Assembly (NCBI RefSeq): GCF_900155535.1
Contig: NZ_LT706961.1
Span: 84,917 to 118,812 of the forward strand
DNA: 33,896 nt
Direction of reading: 5' to 3'
From: Corynebacterium urinipleomorphum
GTDB lineage: Bacteria > Actinomycetota > Actinomycetes > Mycobacteriales > Mycobacteriaceae
In this document: positions 23,620 through 31,458 of the stretch, one piece after another
How the letters are laid out: every line of letters starts with the position of its first letter
Numbering within the stretch: position 1 is the first letter of the stretch
Notes under the pieces: generated by a model
Database searches by the model: none
The model's input: the letters and a program-made list of their open reading frames with translations, nothing else
What the model was told of the DNA's origin: nothing
Translations under genes and position numbers: made by a program

Positions 23620-25137
23620 ATGACCGACAAGAAGCCCGACCTGACCACCACCGCCGGCAAGATCGAGGACCTGCGTAACAGGCTCGCTGAATCGCGCGAG
23701 CCGATGGGCAGCGAAGCCACGAGGGCGGCGGGCGAAGCGGGAATCTCCACCGCACGTCAGCGCGTCGAGGCATTGTTGGACAACGACAGCTTCGTGGAAA
23801 CGGACGCGCTCGCACGCCACCGCGTTGAAGAGCACGGCATGGGGCGCACCAAGCCCGCAACCGACGGTGTGGTCACGGGCTACGGGCTTATCGACGGCCG
23901 ACGTGTCACCGTCTACTCCCACGACTCCTCCATCTTCGACGGCCAGATGGGCGAGGTCTACGCGGAGAAGATCCTGAAGATCTACGACTTGGCCATCAAG
24001 ACCGGCGTTCCCGTGATTGCCATCCACGACTCCACCGGTGGGCGCCTGCAGGAGGGCGTGGTCACCGCCGCGATGTCCGCGCGCATCCTGTGCAAGGCAA
24101 CCGAGGCATCCGGCGTGGTGCCGCAGATCTCCGTCGTGGCTGGTGAAGTCGCATCTCTCGCCGCCTTGCTGGTCCCCGTCAGCGACATCACCGTGATGGT
24201 CAAAGACGCGACGATGCACCTGACCTCCGTCAGCGCCGTGACCAAGGTGACCCGCCGCGTGGCCACCGCGAAGTCTCTGGGCAGCTCGGACGTGCACTCC
24301 AAGGTCACGGGCATCGCGCAGTTGACCGCCCCGACTGACGTGGAGGCGATGTCGACAGTCCGCGACCTCATCGCCTTCCTGCCGGAGAACAACCGCGCGG
24401 CCTCCCCCATCAACGAGAGCTCCACCGAGCCCGAAACCACCGACCTGGACACCTTCATCCCCAACTCGGACGCGGAGTCCTACGACGTCCGCGAGATCAT
24501 CACCCGCGTCACCGACAAGGGACTCACCGAGCTGAGCCGGGGCTACGCCGACAACATCGTCACCGGTTTTGCGCACATCTCCGGCCGCGCCGTGGGCATT
24601 GTGGCCAACCAGCCAAGTGTTCTCGCCGGCTGCATCGACCACGCCGCGGCGAAGAAGGCCGCGCGTTTCATCCGGATCTGCGATTCCTTCAACATCCCGA
24701 TCGTCGAATTCGTGGACTCCCCCGGCTTCTTCCCTTCCGAGGAGGAAGAGCACCTAGGTAGCGCCAACTACGGTGCCGCCCTCGCCTTCGCCTACGCCGA
24801 GGCGCAGGTGGGCAAGGTAACTGTGATCACCCGCCGCGCCATCGGCCCGTCGTATGTGACCATGGGTTCGAAGGACCTGGGCGCCGACATCGTGCTGGCG
24901 TGGCCGACCGCGCAGATCGCACTGGCAGATGCCGCCACTGCCGCCGAGCTCCTCTCCATCGACGCCGACGAGTACGCCGCCGCCAACCTCACCCCGTACG
25001 TGGCCACCGAACGCGGACTGGTTGACGTGGTGATCGAGCCGTCACAGACCCGCACCCAGATTCTCGAGGCCCTGCGTCTCTTGGAGCGCAAGGTGGTCTA
25101 CTCCCTGCCGAAGAAGCACGGCAACATCCCGTTCTAA
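23620..25137 (+). CDS. accD: acyl-CoA carboxylase beta-subunit homologue with altered catalytic motifs
   Basis: A 505-residue carboxyltransferase-fold protein aligned end to end with corynebacterial AccD1/AccD2 and mycobacterial AccD5: DLTTTAGKIEDLR at the start, ARHR, ATDGVVTGYG, ASGVVPQIS, ANQPSVLAGCID, AARFIRICDSFNIPI, MGSKDLGAD, AWPTAQIA and the KKHGNIPF end. However, the signature catalytic loops are changed: GAGARIQEG reads STGGRLQEG (138-146), the first oxyanion-hole loop (usually ...AGGHVYSPALTDF) is EVASLAALLVPVSDI (176-190), and GGAY reads GPSY (409-412). It is also some 30 residues short. It may be catalytically dead and act as a structural or regulatory subunit, or have changed chemistry. 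accE and maf follow directly. Confidence 0.85.
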   Translation: MTDKKPDLTTTAGKIEDLRNRLAESREPMGSEATRAAGEAGISTARQRVEALLDNDSFVETDALARHRVEEHGMGRTKPATDGVVTGYGLIDGRRVTVYSHDSSIFDGQMGEVYAEKILKIYDLAIKTGVPVIAIHDSTGGRLQEGVVTAAMSARILCKATEASGVVPQISVVAGEVASLAALLVPVSDITVMVKDATMHLTSVSAVTKVTRRVATAKSLGSSDVHSKVTGIAQLTAPTDVEAMSTVRDLIAFLPENNRAASPINESSTEPETTDLDTFIPNSDAESYDVREIITRVTDKGLTELSRGYADNIVTGFAHISGRAVGIVANQPSVLAGCIDHAAAKKAARFIRICDSFNIPIVEFVDSPGFFPSEEEEHLGSANYGAALAFAYAEAQVGKVTVITRRAIGPSYVTMGSKDLGADIVLAWPTAQIALADAATAAELLSIDADEYAAANLTPYVATERGLVDVVIEPSQTRTQILEALRLLERKVVYSLPKKHGNIPF

Positions 25138-25180
25138 TTCCTTCCCTGTGTCTTCCCCGTGTAAGGAGGTCTCCCCCGCA

Positions 25181-25396
25181 ATGTCCCAGCCTTCTCAACC
25201 GCTGTTCACCGTTGTCAAAGGCAACCCCACCGAGGCGGAGCTCGCCGCGCTGACCCAGGTGCTCACCGACCTGCAGCAAGAGGCGAAAGCGCGCACCTCC
25301 GGCGGCCACCGCAACCTGTGGGGTCGCCCCACCCCGCGCGACCACGGCCCGGTGGTGTTCAACCCCTCTGCGTTCAACTCTCAGACGCTCTTCTAG
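25181..25396 (+). CDS. accE: acyl-CoA carboxylase epsilon subunit
   Basis: A 71-residue AccE, the small subunit that links biotin-carboxylase and carboxyltransferase subunits in actinobacterial acyl-CoA carboxylases. It shows the usual helix VVKGNPTEAELAALTQVL followed by a basic, Trp-containing tail (RNLWGRP) and a short C-terminus. The ATG at 25181 has an excellent AAGGAGGT site; the earlier in-frame start would precede that site. It follows accD by 43 bp and precedes maf by 10 bp. Confidence 0.92.
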   Translation: MSQPSQPLFTVVKGNPTEAELAALTQVLTDLQQEAKARTSGGHRNLWGRPTPRDHGPVVFNPSAFNSQTLF

Positions 25397-25406
25397 TTCA
25401 CTCCCC

Positions 25407-25997
25407 ATGCGCCTCATCCTCGCCTCCCAGTCCCCGTCCCGGCGGATGATCCTGAACAACGCCGGTGTAGACCCCGTCCAGCACCCCGCGCACGTCGACG
25501 AGGACGCGATCATTGCACGGCTTGACCGCGTCGCACCTCACACCGTCGTGACCACCCTCGCCCGCGCGAAAGCCGACGCCGTCGCCCCCTCCTACCCCGA
25601 CGACATCGTGGTCGGCTGCGATTCCATGCTGCTGCTGAACGGCGAACTGCAGGGCAAGCCTCACACTGTGGAGGAAACCATCCGCCGCTGGCAGGCGCAG
25701 CGCGGCCAGACCGCCGAGCTGGTCACCGGCCACGCGATCGGCTACCGCGGCCAGTGGGTGGTGGACACCGTGTCCACCCGCATCCACTTCGGCGACGCCA
25801 CCGACGCGGACATCGAGGCCTACGCCCGTTCCGGCGAACCGCTTGAATGCGCGGGTGCATTCACCCTCGAGGCCCTGGGCGGCTGGTTCATCGACTCCAT
25901 CGAAGGCGACCAGACCAGCGTCATTGGCCTGTCTCTACCTCTGCTGCGCCGGGCTTTGTACTCCTTCGGCATCAATGCTTCGGACCTGTGGCGCTAG
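25407..25997 (+). CDS. maf: Maf-family nucleoside triphosphate pyrophosphatase
   Basis: A 196-residue Maf protein that hydrolyses non-canonical or pyrimidine nucleoside triphosphates (dTTP/UTP class by family) to monophosphates. Signature residues: LILASQSPSRRMIL at the start, the catalytic Asp in VVGCDSM (about residue 72) and the following ELQGKP. It is in the accD-accE-maf order known from C. glutamicum. No strong ribosome-binding site is seen in the 10-bp gap to accE, so coupling is likely. Confidence 0.92.
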   Translation: MRLILASQSPSRRMILNNAGVDPVQHPAHVDEDAIIARLDRVAPHTVVTTLARAKADAVAPSYPDDIVVGCDSMLLLNGELQGKPHTVEETIRRWQAQRGQTAELVTGHAIGYRGQWVVDTVSTRIHFGDATDADIEAYARSGEPLECAGAFTLEALGGWFIDSIEGDQTSVIGLSLPLLRRALYSFGINASDLWR

Positions 25998-26004
25998 GCG
26001 CGCC

Positions 26005-26010
26005 TACGCT
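26005..26010 (+). promoter_or_regulatory. -10 box of the DoxX-like gene, leaderless type
   Basis: TACGCT with exactly 7 nt to the ATG at 26018, immediately after the maf stop. Confidence 0.5.
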
Positions 26011-26017
26011 GGGTGCT

Positions 26018-26395
26018 ATGAGTTCCAACAGCCTCGATCGCATTGTGAAGAAGTCGCTCGTCCCCTTGCTCGCCGGCGCGGGCGCCCTCCACTTCCTCAA
26101 ACCCGAACCCTTCGACGGCATCGTGCCGCCGCAGCTGCCCGGCAGTCAACGCACCTACACCTACGTCTCCGGCGCAGCCGAGCTGGCCACCGCTGCGCTG
26201 CTTGCCTCCCCGAAGACACGCCCTGCCGGCGGCTTTGCTGCCGCCACGCTATTCACGCTCGTCTGGCCGGGAAATTTCTACATGGCCTACCTGTGGCGGG
26301 ATGAACCCTGGCACAAACAGATCATCTCGCTGGGCCGCCTCCCGCTGCAGATTCCGCTCATCCGAGCCGGTCTCGATATCGCCCGGGGAGTATGA
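26018..26395 (+). CDS. DoxX-like small membrane protein
   Basis: A 125-residue membrane protein with about four hydrophobic segments. The pattern GAGALHFLKPEPFDGIVPPQ (about residues 19-38) followed by SGAAELATAALL (about 48-59) is characteristic of DoxX-like/DUF4267-type small membrane proteins. Function unknown. The start is supported by the -10 box; longer frames upstream lie inside maf. Confidence 0.8.
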   Translation: MSSNSLDRIVKKSLVPLLAGAGALHFLKPEPFDGIVPPQLPGSQRTYTYVSGAAELATAALLASPKTRPAGGFAAATLFTLVWPGNFYMAYLWRDEPWHKQIISLGRLPLQIPLIRAGLDIARGV

Positions 26396-26404
26396 CCGCC
26401 ATGC

Positions 26405-26450
26405 AAAAACCGCCCCGTCCCCAGAGCTTTCTCGCTGGGTGACGGAGCGG
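26405..26450 (-). terminator. intrinsic terminator of the DUF4282 gene
   Basis: On the minus strand, arms 26450-26435 and 26424-26410 form a stem of about 15 bp (one bulge, one G-U pair) with a 10-nt loop, followed by TTTTT (26409-26405). It lies 18 bp after the stop of the DUF4282 gene. Confidence 0.75.
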
Positions 26451-26468
26451 AATTGAGCTTATTGGGCG

Positions 26469-27395
26469 CTACTTGTTTTCGCCCTGCTCAACCAACTTGT
26501 CCGAGTTCTGGTACAGGCGGACGATCGAGATGACGAACTCGAGGGTCACACGACCGATGATGATGTTCAGCAGCGTCCACAGGGTGCCAAAGATCAGCCA
26601 AGCGAAGACGGCGAAGACACCCAGTCCGAAGGTTGCGACCGTGCCGAAGATTGCGCCGAGCAGACCCATCACCCAAAGGACGATCTGGGTGACGATGTGG
26701 ATGATGTACAGCGCCTTAGCAAAGTCATCGGTGATGAAGTGGCGGAAGGAGAAGTCGAACAAGGACGAGAAGAACGACTTCTTCTGGGCCGGTGCGCCCT
26801 GCGGGAAGCCCGGCGCACCGAAGCCCTGAGCCTGGCCGTACTGACCGAACTGCGGCGCCGGAGCACCTGCCGCCGGTGCCTGGCCGTACGGCTGCTGTCC
26901 GTACTGGTCGCCGAACACCGGCTGCTGGCCCGTCTGTGCAGTCTGCGGGACCTGCTGTGCCGAAGCAGTCTGGCTGGTCTGACCAGTCTGGGTGGTCTGT
27001 GCAGACGGAGTCGACTGAGCGGACTGGCCGTAGGACCCGAAACCAGACGCATCGTAGCTCTGGGAAGAGCTGCCGGTGGACGATGCCGTGGTGGAACCAG
27101 AGGTGCTGGAGTTGGAGCTGTCGGCGGAGGTTGCGCCGTAGCCGTAGGTACCGGCGGAGGAGGTCGTAGCGGAGTCCGAGGAGGAGGAAGAAGCAGAAGA
27201 GTCCGTGCCGTAGGAATCGCTGCCGTAGGAACCAAACGTGTTGGAGCCGTAGGAACCGAACGCGTCGGAAGAGCCGAAGGAATCGGAGGAACCGTAGGAG
27301 CTGGAGTTGCCGGTGGTTCCGGTGCTCTCAGTGCCAGACGGGTTCGAGGAGTTATCCGGGTTCGAGGAGTTCTCAGGGTTGTACGGGGTAGACAT
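26469..27395 (-). CDS. DUF4282 membrane protein with long low-complexity N-terminal tail
   Basis: A 308-residue protein. Residues 1 to about 205 are disordered and almost free of charged residues beyond Asp, composed mainly of Ser, Gly, Tyr, Thr, Gln, Ala and Pro, with repeats such as FGSYGSDSYG, YGYG, SYGQ and QQPYGQ. Residues about 213-300 form a DUF4282 domain: FFSSLFDFSFRHFITDDFAK, two membrane helices, then RVTLEFVISIVRLYQN. The function of DUF4282 is unknown. The ATG at 27395 has AAAGGA at good spacing; the apparent start two codons earlier is TTG. A terminator follows the gene. Confidence 0.88.
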   Translation of the reverse strand: MSTPYNPENSSNPDNSSNPSGTESTGTTGNSSSYGSSDSFGSSDAFGSYGSNTFGSYGSDSYGTDSSASSSSSDSATTSSAGTYGYGATSADSSNSSTSGSTTASSTGSSSQSYDASGFGSYGQSAQSTPSAQTTQTGQTSQTASAQQVPQTAQTGQQPVFGDQYGQQPYGQAPAAGAPAPQFGQYGQAQGFGAPGFPQGAPAQKKSFFSSLFDFSFRHFITDDFAKALYIIHIVTQIVLWVMGLLGAIFGTVATFGLGVFAVFAWLIFGTLWTLLNIIIGRVTLEFVISIVRLYQNSDKLVEQGENK

Positions 27396-27545
27396 GTGCA
27401 ATCCTTTACAAAGCTTTGACGCGGTCAGACTTTATGTAGTCTACGGTCCAGCCCGGATAAACGCTCGTCTTATCGCTATTGTGGTGTACTTGCGCGCTTT
27501 CACGTGCATCAATCGATCATTTTTCCGTTTCTTAAATGAATATGT

Positions 27546-27559
27546 AAGGAGCAAGGTTG
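27546..27559 (+). promoter_or_regulatory. ribosome-binding site deciding a TTG start for betT
   Basis: AAGGAGCAAGG followed by TTG at 27557-27559. The spacing (6 nt from AGGAG) is ideal for the TTG, whereas the first ATG (27605) has no site. The remaining 27396-27545 is AT-rich, with a small inverted pair AGACT/AGTCT at 27427-27442, and must hold the divergent betT and DUF4282 promoters; I cannot assign boxes with confidence. Confidence 0.55.
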
Positions 27560-29806
27560 AGCTGGGGTGCCGTGGGTGCCCAAGCTTCCGGCCCTGACAG
27601 AACCATGAAAACGTCAAAGACTTCGAAAGAGCTGAAAGACCCGGAGGCTGGTGACCTCGCCGTGGAGAGCTTCCACGACGAAGCCCACGAGGAGCTGGAC
27701 GCGAAGGGGTACGCCCGCGTCAACAAACCGGTCTTCATTGCGGCCGGTATCCTGATCGTCGGTTTCGTGCTGTGGTCCGCGCTTTTCCCAGAGCAGGCAG
27801 AAACCGTCATCTTCGGGTCCATGGACTGGATCGGCCGCACATTCGGCTGGTACTACGTCCTCACCGCCGCGCTGATCGTGCTTTTCGTGCTCGCGGTGGC
27901 GCTGAGTAAATTCGGCGACATCCGTCTTGGGCCAGACCATTCGCGCCCCCAGTTCAGTCTGTTCACCTGGGCATCGATGCTGTTCGCCGCTGGAATCGGC
28001 GTGGACCTCATGTTCTTCGCCATTTCCGGCCCCGCGACGAACTACCTCACCCCGCCGGACAGCGAGCCGCTCTCAGCCGAGGCCGCTCGCATGGCCCCAG
28101 TGTGGACCATCTTCCACTACGGCATCCCCGGCTGGTCCATGTACGCACTCATGGGAGTTGCGCTCGGCCTCGCCGCGTACCGCTACCACCTGCCGTTGTC
28201 GATCCGTTCGGCGCTCGCCCCGCTCTTCGGCAAACGCATCAAAGGCGCGGCCGGTGACACCGTCGACGTCGTGGCCACCATCGGCACCATCTTCGGCATC
28301 GGTACCTCGCTCGGTATCGGCGTGGTCTTCCTCAACTACGGCCTGAGCTCCCTGTTCGGCATTCCCAACAACATCACTGTCTGGGCCGCGCTCATCGTCG
28401 TGTCGGTGGTGATTGCGACGGTGTCGGCAGTCTCAGGCGTCGATAAGGGCATTCGGCGTCTCTCCGAACTCAACGTGTTCCTCGCCCTGGGGTTGTTGCT
28501 CTACATCCTTCTCGCTGGGGACACCGCGCTGCTGCTCAAACAACTCGTGCAAAACGCCGGTGACTCCATCGCGCGCCTGCCCACCATGCTCTTCGACACC
28601 TTCGGCTACAGCGCCGGTACCGCGGACTACCCGGCCGACCAGTGGTTGCAGGACTGGACAATCTTCTTCTGGGCCTGGTGGATCGCGTGGGCCCCGTTCG
28701 TCGGACTGTTCCTCACCCGCATCTCCCGCGGACGCACCCTGCGCGAATTCATCATCGGCGTGCTCATCGTGCCTCCCGGATTCATCCTTTTGTTCATCTC
28801 CATCTTCTCCAACTCCGCGCTGGCGCACTTCCAGGCGGGGGACGACGCCTTCCTTAACGAAGCTGTCGAGGTCCCCGAATCCGGCTTCTTCAACCTCTTG
28901 TCGCAGTACCCGGGCGGAACCTTCCTGATCGGCCTGTCCGTCATCGTCGGCCTGCTGTTCTACGTCACTTCCGCCGACTCCGGCTCACTCGTGATGGCGA
29001 ACATGACCTCCTTTGCCACCCGCGGTGACTCCGACGGCGCCCCCTGGCTGCGCATCTTCTGGGCCGTGGTGATCGGCGCCCTGACCCTTGCCATGCTGCT
29101 TGTCGACGGCGTGTACACCCTCCAAGCCGCCACCGTCCTCATCGGACTGCCCTTTTCTGTGGTGATGTACCTATTGATGGCCTCCGTGCTGAAGGTGCTG
29201 CGCGCCGAGAAACGCGCCATGGACTCCCACGCGCGCACCATGGCGTCACGCTCCATGTCCGGCTCCGCGGGCGGCGACTCCGCCGGCGACTGGAAAGAAC
29301 GCCTCGCCCGCCGCGTCTCCTTCCCCACCCGCGACGACGCCGTGGACTTCATGCAGGATGTGGCCGGCCCCGCCGTGCGCGAAGTTGCAGCCGAGCTCAA
29401 GAAACTGGGCACCGACATCCAACTCATCGAAGACATCAACGAAGAAACACAGCTGCCGTTCATCGACCTGACCATGAGCTTCGCCGACCACGACGAATTC
29501 AAGTACCAGCTCGTCCCGCTCGCCTACGAGGTACCCAGCTACGCCACGAACACGGCCGAAAACCAGGAGTACTTCTACCGCGTCGAAGTGTTCACCGCCC
29601 GCGGCACCCGCGGCCACAACATCATCGGCTACACCCACGAGCAGGTGATCCAGGACGTGATCAGCTTCTTCGACCGACACCTCGTCTACATGGACATGGC
29701 CGATGAAGCCAGCGGCCACGTCATCGCCGACGCGTCCGTCCCCGCCCCCACCACGTGGGACGATGCGGGCGCGAACGTCGATGTGGCCGAGAACACGGAG
29801 AGCTGA
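27557..29806 (+). CDS. betT: BCCT-family choline transporter
   Basis: A high-affinity choline/proton symporter of the betaine-carnitine-choline family, 749 residues from the TTG (733 from the ATG at 27605). Twelve membrane segments span about residues 60-560. Strong matches to E. coli BetT: SMLFAAGIGVDLMFFAISGP, FHYGIPGWSMYALMGVALG, GTIFGIGTSLGIGVVFLNYG, FFWAWWIAWAPFVGLFL and FYVTSADSG. A C-terminal cytosolic domain (about 580-740) contains YFYRVEVFTARGTRG and THEQVIQDVISFFDRHL, the extension that regulates transport by osmotic state in this subfamily. It brings choline in for betB and codA, which follow after 137 bp. Confidence 0.95.
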   Translation: MSWGAVGAQASGPDRTMKTSKTSKELKDPEAGDLAVESFHDEAHEELDAKGYARVNKPVFIAAGILIVGFVLWSALFPEQAETVIFGSMDWIGRTFGWYYVLTAALIVLFVLAVALSKFGDIRLGPDHSRPQFSLFTWASMLFAAGIGVDLMFFAISGPATNYLTPPDSEPLSAEAARMAPVWTIFHYGIPGWSMYALMGVALGLAAYRYHLPLSIRSALAPLFGKRIKGAAGDTVDVVATIGTIFGIGTSLGIGVVFLNYGLSSLFGIPNNITVWAALIVVSVVIATVSAVSGVDKGIRRLSELNVFLALGLLLYILLAGDTALLLKQLVQNAGDSIARLPTMLFDTFGYSAGTADYPADQWLQDWTIFFWAWWIAWAPFVGLFLTRISRGRTLREFIIGVLIVPPGFILLFISIFSNSALAHFQAGDDAFLNEAVEVPESGFFNLLSQYPGGTFLIGLSVIVGLLFYVTSADSGSLVMANMTSFATRGDSDGAPWLRIFWAVVIGALTLAMLLVDGVYTLQAATVLIGLPFSVVMYLLMASVLKVLRAEKRAMDSHARTMASRSMSGSAGGDSAGDWKERLARRVSFPTRDDAVDFMQDVAGPAVREVAAELKKLGTDIQLIEDINEETQLPFIDLTMSFADHDEFKYQLVPLAYEVPSYATNTAENQEYFYRVEVFTARGTRGHNIIGYTHEQVIQDVISFFDRHLVYMDMADEASGHVIADASVPAPTTWDDAGANVDVAENTES

Positions 29807-29943
29807 CCCCCAAGATCGGTACCCTCGGTTGAGGGGAAGCACGGCTGGGGCGCCCGCGGTGCTCTTAGCGCCCGCGACGCTCTCGGCCGTGAACAAACGA
29901 AACAGTATTTAAGCGAATTCATTAGGAAAGGACCTGTATTTCG

Positions 29944-31428
29944 ATGTCACAGGCGCAGACCTTGTTCATTGACGGTGAGTGGGTTGCCGCTGAAAACGGC
30001 GCCACCCGCGAGATTCACTGCCCGGCCGACGGCCGCTTGGTAGGCACCGTGTCCGAGGGCACGTCCGGCGACGCCGAGCGCGCTGTTCTGGCCGCCCGCG
30101 CCGCCTTCGACAAAGGCGAATGGCGCAACACCCCCGCCGCCGAGCGCGGCGACTTCCTGATCAAGGTGGGCGACGAGCTGCTCCGCCGCAAGGACGAATT
30201 CGCCAAAGCCGAGGCACTGGATACCGGCAAGCGCCTCGTCGAAGCAGAGGGCGACATGGAAGACATCGCCAACTGCTTCCGCTACTTCGGCAAAGTCGCC
30301 GATTCCAATCCGGGCCGGCTTGTCGACGCCGGCGACGACACCGTCATCGACCGTGTCGTCAACGAGCCGATCGGTGTGTGCGGCATGATCACCCCGTGGA
30401 ACTTCCCGCTGCTGCAGGCATCGTGGAAGATCGCCCCGGCTATCGCCGCCGGCAACACCTTCGTGATCAAGCCGTCCGAGCTCACCCCTCACACCACCAT
30501 CATGATTGTGAAGCTCATGGACGAGCTCGGCCTGCCCAAGGGCGTGGCCAACGTGGTCACCGGCGACGGCGCCAACGTCGGCTCCGTCCTCTCCTCCCAC
30601 CCGGAGGTGAACCTGGTGTCCTTCACCGGCGGCCTGGAGACCGGCCGCATCATCGCCAAGTCCGCCGCGGAGGGCGTTAAGCAGGTCGCGCTTGAGCTGG
30701 GCGGCAAGAACCCGAACGTCATTTTCGCCGATGCCGACTACGACGCCGCCTTGGACAACGCCCTCAACGCCGCGTTCATGGACTCGGGCCTGGTCTGCTC
30801 CGCCGGCACCCGCCTGATCATCCACGAGTCCATCGCCGAGCGCTTCGTCGACGACCTGGTCGCCCGCGCCAAGGACATCGTCATGGGCGGCCCCTTCGAC
30901 GAGAAGGCCGAGACCGGCCCGCTGATCTCCAAGGAGCACCGCGACAAGGTCACGGACTACGTCGAGCGCGGCATCAAGGCCGGCGCCCGCCTGCGCTGCG
31001 GCCACGACTGGGGCGGCGAAGAGCACAAGGACGGCTTCTTCTACTCCCCCACCGTCCTGGACCAGTGCTCCAGCGACAACCCGGCAGTGCAGGAAGAGGG
31101 CTTCGGCCCCGTCATCACGGTGGAGACCTTCTCCACCGAGGAAGAGGCCATCGCCACCGCCAACGACACCGAATATGGTCTCGCCGGCGCAGTGTGGACC
31201 TCCGACATGGGCACCGCCAACCGCGTCTCCCGCGGCCTGCAGCACGGCACCATCTGGATCAACGACTACCACCCCTACATCCCGCAGGCTGAGTGGGGCG
31301 GGTTCAAGATGTCCGGCATCGGCCGCGAGCTCGGCCACACCGGCTTGGAGGAGTACCAGCAGTCCAAGCACATCTACCACAACACCGAGCCGGCTGTGAC
31401 CGGCTGGTTCCCGAACAAGCAGTCCTAG
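29944..31428 (+). CDS. betB: betaine-aldehyde dehydrogenase
   Basis: A 494-residue NAD(P)-dependent aldehyde dehydrogenase, oxidising betaine aldehyde to glycine betaine in the cytosol. Catalytic residues are visible: Asn153 (TPWNFPLLQ), Glu251 (LELGGKNP), Cys285 (GLVCSAGTR), plus the nucleotide loop SFTGG (226-230) and the C-terminal [19 protein letters not shown] precedes the ATG. The 137-bp gap from betT contains GC-rich inverted segments (near 29833-29870) and an AT-rich stretch that may be a second promoter. The codA start lies 30 bp downstream, so betB-codA is an operon. Confidence 0.94.
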   Translation: MSQAQTLFIDGEWVAAENGATREIHCPADGRLVGTVSEGTSGDAERAVLAARAAFDKGEWRNTPAAERGDFLIKVGDELLRRKDEFAKAEALDTGKRLVEAEGDMEDIANCFRYFGKVADSNPGRLVDAGDDTVIDRVVNEPIGVCGMITPWNFPLLQASWKIAPAIAAGNTFVIKPSELTPHTTIMIVKLMDELGLPKGVANVVTGDGANVGSVLSSHPEVNLVSFTGGLETGRIIAKSAAEGVKQVALELGGKNPNVIFADADYDAALDNALNAAFMDSGLVCSAGTRLIIHESIAERFVDDLVARAKDIVMGGPFDEKAETGPLISKEHRDKVTDYVERGIKAGARLRCGHDWGGEEHKDGFFYSPTVLDQCSSDNPAVQEEGFGPVITVETFSTEEEAIATANDTEYGLAGAVWTSDMGTANRVSRGLQHGTIWINDYHPYIPQAEWGGFKMSGIGRELGHTGLEEYQQSKHIYHNTEPAVTGWFPNKQS

Positions 31429-31458
31429 TTTTCACTCTTAGTTTTAAGGAGCATTTTC

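Noticed and set aside
22618..24753. A 711-codon minus-strand open frame
   Set aside because: It lies antisense across accD and the LppP-like gene, with shadow-type composition (Ala/Gly/Val/Arg/Asp/His) and no recognisable motif; the plus-strand genes explain the DNA.
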